A stretch of 64,000 nucleotides of DNA from assembly GCF_028858725.1 (NCBI RefSeq), contig NC_084774.1:7414001-7478000 (forward strand), in the 5' to 3' direction. The notes under the pieces are model-generated. The model saw nothing but the letters and a program-made list of their open reading frames with translations. It did no database searches and had not been told where the DNA came from. The stretch is from Colius striatus (taxonomy: Eukaryota > Chordata > Aves > Coliiformes > Coliidae). A program made the position numbers and the translations under genes. This document shows, in pieces, positions 34,611-44,829 of the stretch (position 1 is its first letter; the number at the start of each line of letters is the position of its first letter).

Positions 34611-37600
34611 TCCTGCCTCTGTCTCCTGCCCGAGGAAGAACTAGGACAGTGCTTCTATTGCACTATTCATGTGCTTTCATTCTGCCACAACAGCCATGGC
34701 AGGTACCTGGGGACAGGCACTGCTCATGCCCGGGCCCCATCCCAGCAAGGTGGGGATGGCAGGACTGAGTGAGGGGGGCAGACCACAGGGATGGGGCACA
34801 GCTCACAGGCTGCATGGGTTTCTGCTGCAACTCTCATTCCAGGAGAGTTTCCAGGGAATTCAGGGTTCTGTGCTTATGCCTGGTCTTCAGTTAAAGCCAC
34901 TCTAACCCTCATTGGTGTTATGGAAAGGGGCTTTGCTGGGGAGTAGAGCACCTGGCAGAGGGAAGCCAGGCAGATGCCTGCAAAGCCATTAGCTGGGGAC
35001 TGAGAGAAGTGTGTATGAGGGGAGCACCTCCTCCAGAGTCTATCCAGGGCTCCAGCATTGCCTTGTAAAGCAAAAATGAGTAACTGTTTCAATAAGTGAC
35101 CTGTCCAGGGAAGCAATGCATCCCCTGGAGAAAGAGCTCTTCTGTGCTCAAGCTAAAACTGGCATAGGTGGTGGTGCAGGAGTGCTGAATGGGAACCAGA
35201 GTGCAAGCACTGCACCAGCCCTGGCAAACACGACATTTCCTGGGGTGGAGTGGCCTGGGGCACATGTCAGAGCTCACATGTGAGTTGAATTCAACTTTGT
35301 TCATGAGAAAATGAAAGTGGCTTCAGGCCACTGGATGCCCACTGAGAGCTGGTACAAACGCTGAGGAGCAAGTCACCAGCTCATAAAGACCTTGGGAAGA
35401 CACTGCTGGCTAAACAAAATTCCTGCCTCCTTTAGTGAGGTGAATTTTAGACAGGCAGGAAAGAGAGAAACAAACTGTTTACAGTAGAACCCCCTAAATC
35501 TGAACCTCCAGGATGGGGGATTGTACTGTTTGCCCAGTCCAAGGGATCCAAAGAAGAGCTGGTACAATACATGCTGATGTGTACTGGGTGGTGAATTCCT
35601 CCCCATAGTTCTCTTCCCATATTTAGTTGAAATAAACAAAAAGCAATTCTCGGACCTTGTAAGACAAGGTAGTTATCTCTACAGCCAGCCAACAGCAGAT
35701 TTATTGACCTCCAAGACACATTCAAACCATATTTTCTTTCATATGACATGTCCTGTTTCATTAAAGCCTTTCCCCAGCACTCCCAAATCACCGCTGCAAC
35801 TGCCTTTTATCAAAAGCAAACTGAAGACGTTTTCCACTACTCAAGGAGCTTGAAGACAGTACCTTTGTGAAATGGAGAACATCCAGCCTTTAATGGTAAG
35901 GATTGACGTGAAGAAAGGGCAGGTTTTCAGACAATGCAGATAAACACTTAAATAGTTGAGAGTGAGGGAGTCTTTTTGGCAGCAAAAGTAAAAAAAACTA
36001 TGATAAACTGTTTTCACAGCACTTCCACTGAGCCTTTGAATGAGTGGGCTTAATATTTTGAAGATTGGAAGCAATTTGGATGAACCTGAAGAATTCTCTG
36101 TGGCAAAAAAAAAGTGTGAAACCCAAGCTAAATTGCATTAGGAACGTTGACAATGATGCACTGGAGAAGATTGACAGAGGTGAATGACTCGATGAGTCTG
36201 CAGGTGTCAAAAAGGAGGTGAAATGAAATGTGAAGAGGGGAATCAAGCTACGACTGGTGAGGTAAGAAATGGAGTGTGTGAAACAGTCTCTGTGAAAACA
36301 TGAAAACATTATCAGGGTTTTTATTGGTCCTACCAGAACCAACATCTCTCTATAGACCGATGAGAAGAAATGTAATAACTCTGAGACTACTAAAGCAATC
36401 AAGGTAAAAATACATTTCCAAGCTGTGCTTGCAGTGAATTTTATCATAATGCTGCTTTAATTTTAATCTTCCACAAGATACACATTCTTCCCAGTACATA
36501 ACCCCTTCTGTTTCCTCTTTGAGTTTTCTATACTTAGAGAATTAAGAGAGGAGTTAGGACACTCGAAAGAGCAGTCTGTTGGTGGCACATACACAGAAGG
36601 CATTTGGAACAGTAGAGCACAGTATTTGAGGCTTTAGGATGGGTTATGTCAGAAGAGAGAAGAGAGTTGTGAAGCTAAATGTGAGCTTGCTGCTGAAGAC
36701 TGCAGCAGGTTATTGCCATCTCTGGTTATGTTTGAGTTGCTGCAATGTTTTAGGGTATTAAGATAAAACTTGGGTTATTGCTTGGTTGGTTAGAGCTGGT
36801 GTTGCCTTCAGTTTGTACATACACACTTGGAGTTGCAGCTTCTAATCTTTTTGTCTTGTATAGGCTTCTACAAACAATCTGTTCGGGGTTTCTTATGTAA
36901 CATTGTTCCTCTCAAGTTCAGCAAAAAATGCTGCATCGTGAAAAATGTGCATAATGTATCATAAATTTAGCCCCTTTGGTAACTGCAGACAAGTGAATCT
37001 TCCTTTCCTTTTGGAACATGGTTATGGCAGCCTGGAGGGAGGCAAAAGGCAAGGCAAAGCAAGGAAAAGGGCAAAAGCAACCTTTGTGGTAGTACCCTAA
37101 CGATCCAAATGCATTTTACTAAAATGTTGCCAGCTTTTGAGATGATGAGAAAGCATTTTTCCCTTTCTCCATTGGTTTCTAGGGTCTTGCCTCACTCTGC
37201 AGGAAACAAAAGCACTTTCTGTCTGAGACCAGCCTCAGCACAGGCACAGGCACGAGATGGCAACACATTGAAGTATCCTCGAGTGATTTCTCTCTCCAAG
37301 ATGCAATTTTGCTGGAGCTGCTACGTTGCATCATCTCTCCTATAAATCTGTCAATGTCTACCCGAGCCCGGAGCAAATCCATTTGCTACAACTTTTACAA
37401 GTACTAAAGCCCATCTGCAGGAAGCCACGCACCAGATTATTTCTGTCCTCTTCTTATTACACACTCAGCAGCCTCATTTATAAGAGATGTTCTCAAACCT
37501 GTTGCCTCCCAGGCTGGGAGGGAGTGTGCAAAGCAGATGGTAGTCTGAAACCCACCTTCCATCAGAGACCCCACTGCTGCCGGGGGAGCAGAAATGCTGA

Positions 37601-40094
37601 CGTGAGGGACACTTTGTCCACATGATTATATGCTCTGCCAACTAAAGGACCCAAATCCTAACACGAAATAGAAATTATATGATCATTCACTGAGCTGCTG
37701 AGAGATATCTGCTCTGTGGTTTATGCCACAGACTGCAGCAAAATCCAAACAAAACGAGCCCCCAGTTAGCTGGAGCAGCATCAGCATACCAGCTGCTGCT
37801 GCACAGAGCTCACGTGCCCTTATTGCTGGGTTTCTCAGTCTCCTGACGAGGGGCTTTGCTCCCCAAGCTCTGTAAAGCTGGCTTGGTGCCTTGGGGCAGT
37901 GCAGAGCACGGGGTGGTCCCTGCCATGGGATGCTCCACACCATGGGATGGTCCCCAGAGATGGTTGGGGGGGTTTTCTGCACCAAGGCTGCTGAACACGA
38001 GCATGTGGGGCAGCTCATGAATACATCCTTTGCTGAAAAGCTCAGTTCATGTTTTTTAAACTGAGAAGCTAATATGGGAAAGAGATGTCTATTTTCTGTA
38101 TTCCTCCCAGCAAACAGTCTGGTGGTTCAGGTAGCAGAACTCCCCAGGCTTGGCACTGAATTACAAAGGTATTTAAACATTTCCTCACATATGCCCCTGC
38201 ACAGGGGAATCAAGTGGACACACAGTCCTTTCAGTGTCAGTGAGAAGAGGGAAGTAAGCCTGGATCTTTCCAAGCATGACCTGGAATGGATGCCATACTA
38301 TTACTATGTAATTTGGCTGGATAGTTCTGAGCTGTCGTAATTCTCCAGCCATCATTACTTGGCCTGGTTACCATTTATACATGCCTATCTGCTAGTTTGC
38401 TTGAAGGAAAGAGGTTGACAATTTACAGCTAGAGTGGATGAGTGTATATTTTTGGAATTGGAGCAAAATTACCCACTGGTTGGAGCATTATTGTGTTACA
38501 GTAATTGCTGATTAAAACGGAGATGCATTCAACCCCACCTGCATTCCCCTCGCCTCCACCTGTGAGGATGCCAAGGCCAGCAGCGGCTAGGAATGAAAGG
38601 ACTGAAGGAAGTGATTTGTCTGCACCAATCTGTGCTTTCCTTCTTCCACAATCTGCTAACCCCCACCCTCTGTCAAAGCCTCAGGATACTTTCCACAAAA
38701 CATGGTGGTTCAGGTTTTCAAAAGCAGTCTCTTTGTCTTCACACTGGTGCAGGACAGACACTCCCCTGCCCAGGCTCTCTATCTCCTGCTCTCTATCTTT
38801 GTGGCCAGTCAACATGCTGCTTTATTCCACAGATGCTTATGACTATTGATTGAGTTTCCAGGTGGGCTTTTCTCTTCTGAAGCTTTTTAGAAGAGCTAGA
38901 CGGGCTGTTCATTTATATGAGGTCCTACTCACTATCTCATTTTTCTGCTCCTGGCCATAAGATGTGCCTTGAGTCCTTTTTTTTTCAAACTCTCTTAGAC
39001 TTGCCTATGGCTACAAAACTTCTTTTGACTGGTTAAACTGCCCAGTCCTTTCCTTCTCCTCTTGTGCCTCCTCCAGTTCAGCATTTCTGGGTCCTTCTTG
39101 CTTTTGCTTTTCCCTTTTTTTTTTTTTCCCCAGCTCCCTCAAGCTTTTCCTCACTGTGCCCAGCACTTCCCAGCCTGGAGAGCTGGGGAACAGCACAGTC
39201 TCTGGGGAGGTGGCATGTTTATGATAAATCAGGGAAGTGGATAAGCAATTACCTGCTCTTAACAGCATTTTCTACATGCAGGTGTTTCCTCTTCCCTTTT
39301 GCTTGTGGCTGAATATTGCAACAGACAACATGTGTCTGCAAATTACTGCTACTCTGCACTTCATCAGTCTGGGTCCACATTTCAGTCATCAGAAAAGAAT
39401 CAGCCTGATTTAACATCTATTTACCTATCCTGGCTCTCTGAATTGAAAAAGAAAAGACCTCAACCAGATGTTTAGGAAGGCACAGGGAACCAGCAGATGG
39501 GTTTGCTGGATTGTACCCCATGGCAGTGCCCAGCCCATTCCCACACACCTGCTCCCAGGGGTTGGAAGTCACTGAATGGGCTGAAACGGTCCAGCTTTAG
39601 TAGAAGGCAACAGTAAAAAACACAGAGCATGTGCTTTGGAGTCTCCAGTTCTGCTAACCCTCAGGAAAAGGCTGCCTGGGCCACGGTGAGAAGAAGCAGG
39701 GCTAGCAAGAGGCTGATGGCTCAGCCTCTCATTGGTTTAGCACCTTTGTGGGCTTGTTTGTGATAGCTTAAGAGGGAGACAGAGATGTTACTGTAGGAAA
39801 ACAGGATATTGGGAGAGAAGGGTGGAAGAACAGTGAGACTCAAAAGAAATCTTCTAGATGGGGTTTCAGGTTTCAGTAGTGCAGTGTATTTTGAACTTCA
39901 ATGTGCACACAGTGCAGCGTTCTGGGCACAGCTCTCCAGGGCAGCATTTGCTGTGCCACAGCGGGACATGCACATGCTTGGGCTATTCACAAACCAGAGC
40001 ACTCCTGGCTGGCCTGGATCCCAACCAGCAAAGGATGCTGTGTAAGCCTGTCTGGCTTATAATGTGATTTTGCTGAGGTTGGAATATTGCTTGT

Positions 40095-40270
40095 ATTAGT
40101 GAAAAGCAGAAGGCAGTCTTGAGATTAAGGCAGGAAATCTGCATTCAATTCCTAGCTTCATCAGAGGTTTTCCTTACATGGTCTTGGGCAAGCCAAGTAA
40201 AACTCCCATGCTTCGTGCCCTGAGCTTGTGTAAGAAAAATTCTGCTGCCTTCTGTTCTTTGTGTTCAGTA
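40095..40270 (+). mobile_element. Probable ancient MIR/CORE-type SINE remnant
   Basis: The order of blocks matches an amniote MIR-like SINE: a degraded tRNA-derived head with GATTAAGGCAG and a B-box-like ATTCAATTCCTAGCTTC (about 40143-40156), then the core TGGTCTTGGGCAAGCCAAGT (MIR core: TGACCTTGGGCAAGT) and a TTCGTGCCCTGAG block corresponding to CTCTGTGCCTCAG. The 3' LINE-derived tail is not clear. Divergence is high, in keeping with an insertion older than birds. Matched from memory of the consensus, so boundaries are approximate. Confidence 0.6.
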
Positions 40271-43200
40271 CTTACACAATGAACACTCGAGGAAGACAGA
40301 GACTTTCACTCTGTGTTTATACCATGCCTGGTTCTTCAGGGCATCAGAGTGCAATACTCCCTCAACACAAATAACAAGAAATAAGTTAAATGTGTATTGT
40401 TATACAAGTGTACAGCAGCTGAGCCCAGTGAAGCTCTAGTAGTTGAGCACATGAGTCAGGATCTCTCAGCATCATCCCAGATTGATGAAAAGCCACAAAG
40501 CTGGAGGGACAATCCCAGGCCATTCTGCCCCATTGATTGAGGGTATCCATGCTTAGCACCTCTCACCTCCTGCCCAGAGCTACCAAGAAGAGCTCAGATC
40601 AGGTTTGGGAATTCACGCAAGCCCTGGAGAGCAGGGATGGTCAGGTTTGCATATGCTTTTGGGAGCTGGAGAAGATCCTGTACTCCCAACTATAAACTGC
40701 CTGGCTCCAGCATCACCTTCACTCTGGGGAAGGAAGGGGGAGCAGAAGACAGGGAGGAACTCAACTCTCTTACCCTTGGGGATGCTGGATTTACTCTGAG
40801 TGGATTTATGCACGAGGTGTGTTCTCACTAGCAGGGTTTATTTCTCTGCTGCATTTGAGCTCCCAGCATGTGGACTGGTTTTTTGTTGTTTGAGCAAGCA
40901 GTGGGCAGACAGGGCAGAGAGAGCAAAAGATACAAACTGAGGGGTTTGGCTTTATTTCCAAACAGGCACACACACAACTGTATGGGAGTGCAAGAGGAAG
41001 AGGGCAGCACCTCCTCTCATTATATAAAAACTAACTTGCTAGGTTGACCCAGACACCTAAGACTCAAGGCAAAAAATATAAGCTACGTGACTAGTGGGAA
41101 GAGAAAGCCAGCAGGAAAAATCTATCAGAGCTTTCCATGGTTCAATCAGTCAGAGCCTGCTTCACTGGGAAAACAATCAATTAACCCCTTCCACCAGAGC
41201 AGCCACAGACATGCTCTTCTGGAGGTAGAAAACCTTTGAGTCTATTTCTTCTCGTTTGCACTCTCAGCTTATTTACAACATCTTCCTCTTCACTTATCCT
41301 CACCTCTCTATGTTTCTCCCAAGGATCATTCTGTTTGTGATGATCAGTGAAGAAGAACACTTATGGACTAACAGTTTCCAGCTTCACCACAAAGCCTTAT
41401 TTCCCTTAATCAGGTGGCCAAAACAAACTGTTTCCTCCAGGCATCTGGAGGGCATTATGCCTTTAACTGTCCATCTGATTTCCAGCTGTCAATGCATTTT
41501 GTTTCACTTTAAGGCAGATGGTTTTGGTTTAGGATGTTTTGGCCCAATCAGTAATCAAAGAGCCCTGCAGTACATCAATTAGGCAGGTCCCTGCCCTGAG
41601 CATGCAAATGGGAGGCAGATGACATCAGATCTAAGGGATGATGCTGAGAGCACTCAGCCCCAGCACCTCTGCAGCAGAAAGGGTGGAGGAAAAGACTTGA
41701 GTATGGCTGGTCCTATAGATATGGTGAAGAGGGAGGTGTGAGACAGCTTGGAAAAAATATACAAAAAGAGTATAGAGAAGATGTGAGCAAGTGGTACTGA
41801 GAAGCTGGGCAGAGGCAAAGGGCTCAGATTGCACCTGAAGAGGGAAGGGAAGCTGGCAGAGGGATGGAGTGAGGAGAAAGGAGTGGGTGATGGCCTTTCT
41901 CATGGGTAGGTCTCAAAGCACTTGATGCAGAAGAGTCTCCAGTTCTGGTGCACCAGTGATGAAAACAAAGGACAGAGAAGAGTGTTAGGGATGCAGATCA
42001 GCTACCCAAAGCACCAGCCTGTGCTGCCCATGGGGCATTGGTACCTCTGCCCTCAGTATGCTTTCAAGATGTATTTAGATGACCACAGCATAAAGTCAAG
42101 ATTGAATTTCTGTTCCCCATTTACTTTTTTGCCTTGCATGCTTTAAATGGATACAAAGCATCTCTCTGCACTTGGAGGTAGCTCCTGTGCCTGAGGACCT
42201 GGAAGCAGATTTGGATTCACAGATGTGTCTTGCTCCTCTGAGCAAATGTGCTGCCAGGGCTGGTAGCCAGGAGCTGTCTTAACAGCTTTAATGCACTTGG
42301 TTTTGTCCCTATAGCTGCTGCTAATGCCTTGATTGGTACTATTGAAATCTCTCCTTAAACATATGGTAATACATTCCTCACTGAAGTCCCTGCCTTTCAG
42401 AACTCAGACCTCGAGTCATCATTGTCTATAATAAGTTCATTCTGTTCTCTCTGCTTTACTGCCTTCCCAGACAGGCTTTGATGAAGGAATTCATGTAACT
42501 CACTAACTCCAGAGCAAATTTTGATGAGTTTTTGAATTAAAACCCGTATTTTCTATTGGGAAACCCTGCAAACTCAGCTCATACCTGATATTCAAATGAC
42601 CTCTGCTATTCTGGATGCATTACCAGGAATGAAAACTCTGGATGTCAGGGCTGGGAGTACACTAATAGGCCTTAATTGCCCTTATGAGCTTTATCTGGGG
42701 CTCACCTTCACCCTTTCTAGCTCTGTTTAACCTCCAGTCCCACGGGCCTTTGGTTCTTGACTGGGCCATGTTGTAGGTTAGCCTGTCTCAGAGCTTTTCC
42801 TGAACTGGTGTTGGAGGTAGGACCCATTGCCTTCTCACCTTGCTCCACCTCCCACGGTGTGGGACTGTGCCTGGTTGGTGGGGTTGCTTCTGCCTTGTGC
42901 TGGGGCTGCTGCTGACTCCCCTTCCTTGGGAGCATCCCTGCTCATGCTGCTTCCTAACACTGACAGCCACAAATACACTGCAGCTCTGGTGGGATTTTCA
43001 GTAGATGGAAGACTCTTCATGGAATGGCTTGTCATCTGTTTGAGAGAAGAGTGCAGCTAATATTATGGGCTATAATTCTCATCTTATTTACTGTGCATGG
43101 AAATAAAACCAAAAGCAGTGTTGGTAAGTATGAAGCCTTTGTTACAGCTTTGAAACTCAAGTGGGGTTGAGCCAAGTGCCAAGAATGGCTGATCCCAGTC

Positions 43201-44139
43201 TTCTGGAGATCTTCTGAAGGAGGAAAACATCTATTCTGCCATACTCAGTGTATGTGACTAAAGGTCACATTCTTCCTTATGGAGATATTGGGCTCTAATC
43301 TGCATTTTTGGAGGGCACAAAGAGGCTTCTCACATTCAGAGGGATAGCATTTGGCTATCTCCAGGGATGGGCAGACCGTGTGCATCCTTCCTGGGGAGAC
43401 CAAGTCACTGTCTGAAAACATGCTCTGTCTCATTCCATCCCATGTTTTGTTACACTGAATAACCAAAGATGAGCTGGGCTTCCTTCCCCAAAGCAGGAAT
43501 GAGTGATACAGAATTGTCTACACCAGAGAAGGCACCTGCAGACAGCTGGCACTTTTTTAGGCAGTAATGCTCCACAAGGCATATCATAAAAGAAATCCAG
43601 GAGCTATAGCCTTTGGGAAGGATCTAAAATTCACTCTCTCCACAGACCACGTATCCAACAGTGTGCTGCAGAATGGGTTTAAATGCTGGGCCCAAACAGG
43701 CAGTGGCCTTCCCACTTCATTCAAGCCTCACCGAGGAAAACCTCTTGGTTTATATGCTTTCTGACTGAGAGCTTGTATACTTCCAAACAGGAGCTTTGGG
43801 GTTTGGGGTGAGATTGGGTTTTTGGTGCCTGAAGACTGGTACCTGAGGAACGCCAGCTCTTCTGCTGGTGGGTGGTGATGACAATGACTCCTGGGACAGG
43901 GGTGGAGCAAAGGGGAAGGCTTAGTGCACGGAATTACATGCTGCGGTGGCCTGGTTGGGCTGACACATCCCTTCAGAAGGGGGAAGGATAGATCCGCCAC
44001 CACAGCCAGTGCGTGTGGCTGTCTGTGACTGGGGAGCCGAGAGCTCCTTCAGTTACACCCGTGGCGCGTATCTTCCCCCTCTTTCTGGAAGAAGCCCCCT
44101 AAACCTCTCAAGGTTATTTTTGGGGGCTCGCACATGGCC

Positions 44140-44458
44140 GGGACCACGTGAGGAGCGGGCGGCGGGGCACAGGCCCCAGCCGCTGCCCCTCGGGGACACG
44201 GCCGGGGGAGCAGCCCCTGCCGGCCCGGGCCCTCCCGCGCCCCGGCCCGGCCCTCGGGCGGCGATTGGCGGCGGCGGCGCTGCCGGGCGGGGCGCGGGAG
44301 GCGGGGCGGGGCGGCGCCCAGAGCGCCGGGCGGCAGCAGGTGGCTGCGCTCCGCTTCGGCTCCGTGCGCGTCCGCACCGCTCCGCTCCCGCCTCGGCCGC
44401 CGCCTCAGCGCGGCCCCCGTCGCAGCCAAGACGCCGCGGGCCGTGCTCCGAGTGAAGA
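44140..44458 (+). promoter_or_regulatory. RIMS4: RIMS4 core promoter and 5' leader
   Basis: A TATA-less promoter: E-box CACGTG at 44145-44150, ATTGG (inverted CCAAT) at 44264-44268, then dense GC boxes at about 44285-44312. By spacing, transcription probably starts around 44310-44360, giving a leader of roughly 180-230 bases; the exact start cannot be read. The leader is open in the RIMS4 frame with no in-frame ATG before 44536, and contains an out-of-frame ATG at 44459. Confidence 0.6.
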
Positions 44459-44608
44459 ATGGGGCGGCGAAGCTGGCCAAGCCGCCGGCGGCGGCGGGCG
44501 AGGCCCCCGGCGGCGCCCCCGGACCCGGGCTCTTCATGGAGCGGTCGCAGAGCCGCCTCAGCCTCTCGGCCTCCTTCGAGGCCCTGGCCATCTACTTCCC
44601 CTGCATGA
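44459..44608 (+). other. Overlapping upstream ORF in the RIMS4 leader (49 codons)
   Basis: An ATG at 44459 has A at -3 and G at +4, a strong initiation context. It opens a 49-codon frame that passes out of frame through the RIMS4 start codon at 44536 and stops at TGA 44606-44608, still within exon 1. The RIMS4 start itself has T at -3 and G at +4, a weaker context. If transcription starts upstream of 44459, ribosomes would reach the main start by leaky scanning. The encoded peptide is Arg/Pro/Ser-rich and probably not functional in itself. Confidence 0.55.
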
Positions 44609-44632
44609 ACAGCTTCGACGAGGAGGACGCGG
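44536..44632 (+). CDS. RIMS4: RIMS4 exon 1 coding part (RIM4 gamma, N-terminus)
   Basis: The exon encodes 32 residues plus the first base of a glycine codon. The peptide starts MERSQSRLSL and ends NSFDEEDA, which matches the N-terminus of vertebrate RIMS4 as I recall it. It then meets GTACGG at 44633, an acceptable 5' splice site in phase 1. RIMS4 is the small gamma-type RIM protein, about 270 residues with a single C-terminal C2 domain; RIM proteins act at the presynaptic active zone and in neuronal growth and vesicle exocytosis. The C2 domain lies in later exons outside the window. The methionine at 44536 is chosen for agreement with the known start, since upstream in-frame sequence has no ATG. 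The gene runs rightwards, head-to-head with the presumed YWHAB promoter. Confidence 0.93.
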
Positions 44633-44810
44633 GTACGGAGCGGGCGGGGGCTGCAGCCAGGCCGGGGAGCGCGAGTGGGGCTGGGGGTGGCAGGGGTGTG
44701 CGTGGGGAGAGGACCCTGGAGCAGGGGGGAGCCCGGGCGGGGTGCGAGGCTGGCTCCCAGCCTGTGTGTGTGAACCCACGGATGCTGTTGGAGGGGGCGC
44801 GGCGCGGGCC

Positions 44811-44829
44811 GGGTGGATGGGTGGGTGGG
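44811..44829 (+). other. G-quadruplex motif in early RIMS4 intron 1
   Basis: Four GGG runs with loops of 5, 1 and 1 bases occur on the coding strand about 180 bases after the donor. Short loops favour a stable quadruplex in DNA or in nascent RNA. It is embedded in a GGGTGGGT-type simple repeat. Confidence 0.75.

Larger units (their letters stand above)
33826..43999. other. Intergenic sequence upstream of RIMS4, no gene recognised
   Basis: AT-richer than the 18-33 kb part. Discrete items are the 19-bp triplicate at 34549-34610, a T13 run at 39115-39127 and the MIR-like SINE remnant at about 40095-40270. The longest frame, minus 35998-36447, arises because the plus strand is purine-rich there and its complement has few stops; the product would be Phe/Ser/Leu-rich with no domain I recognise. 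Confidence 0.6.

Noticed and set aside
35998-36447. 149-codon minus-strand frame, hydrophobic
   Set aside because: The plus strand is purine-rich, which depletes stops on its complement; no family recognised and no promoter or splice evidence.
44049-44591. 180-codon antisense frame across RIMS4 exon 1
   Set aside because: It mirrors the GC-rich coding exon and promoter; Arg/Ala/Pro-rich and not a known protein.
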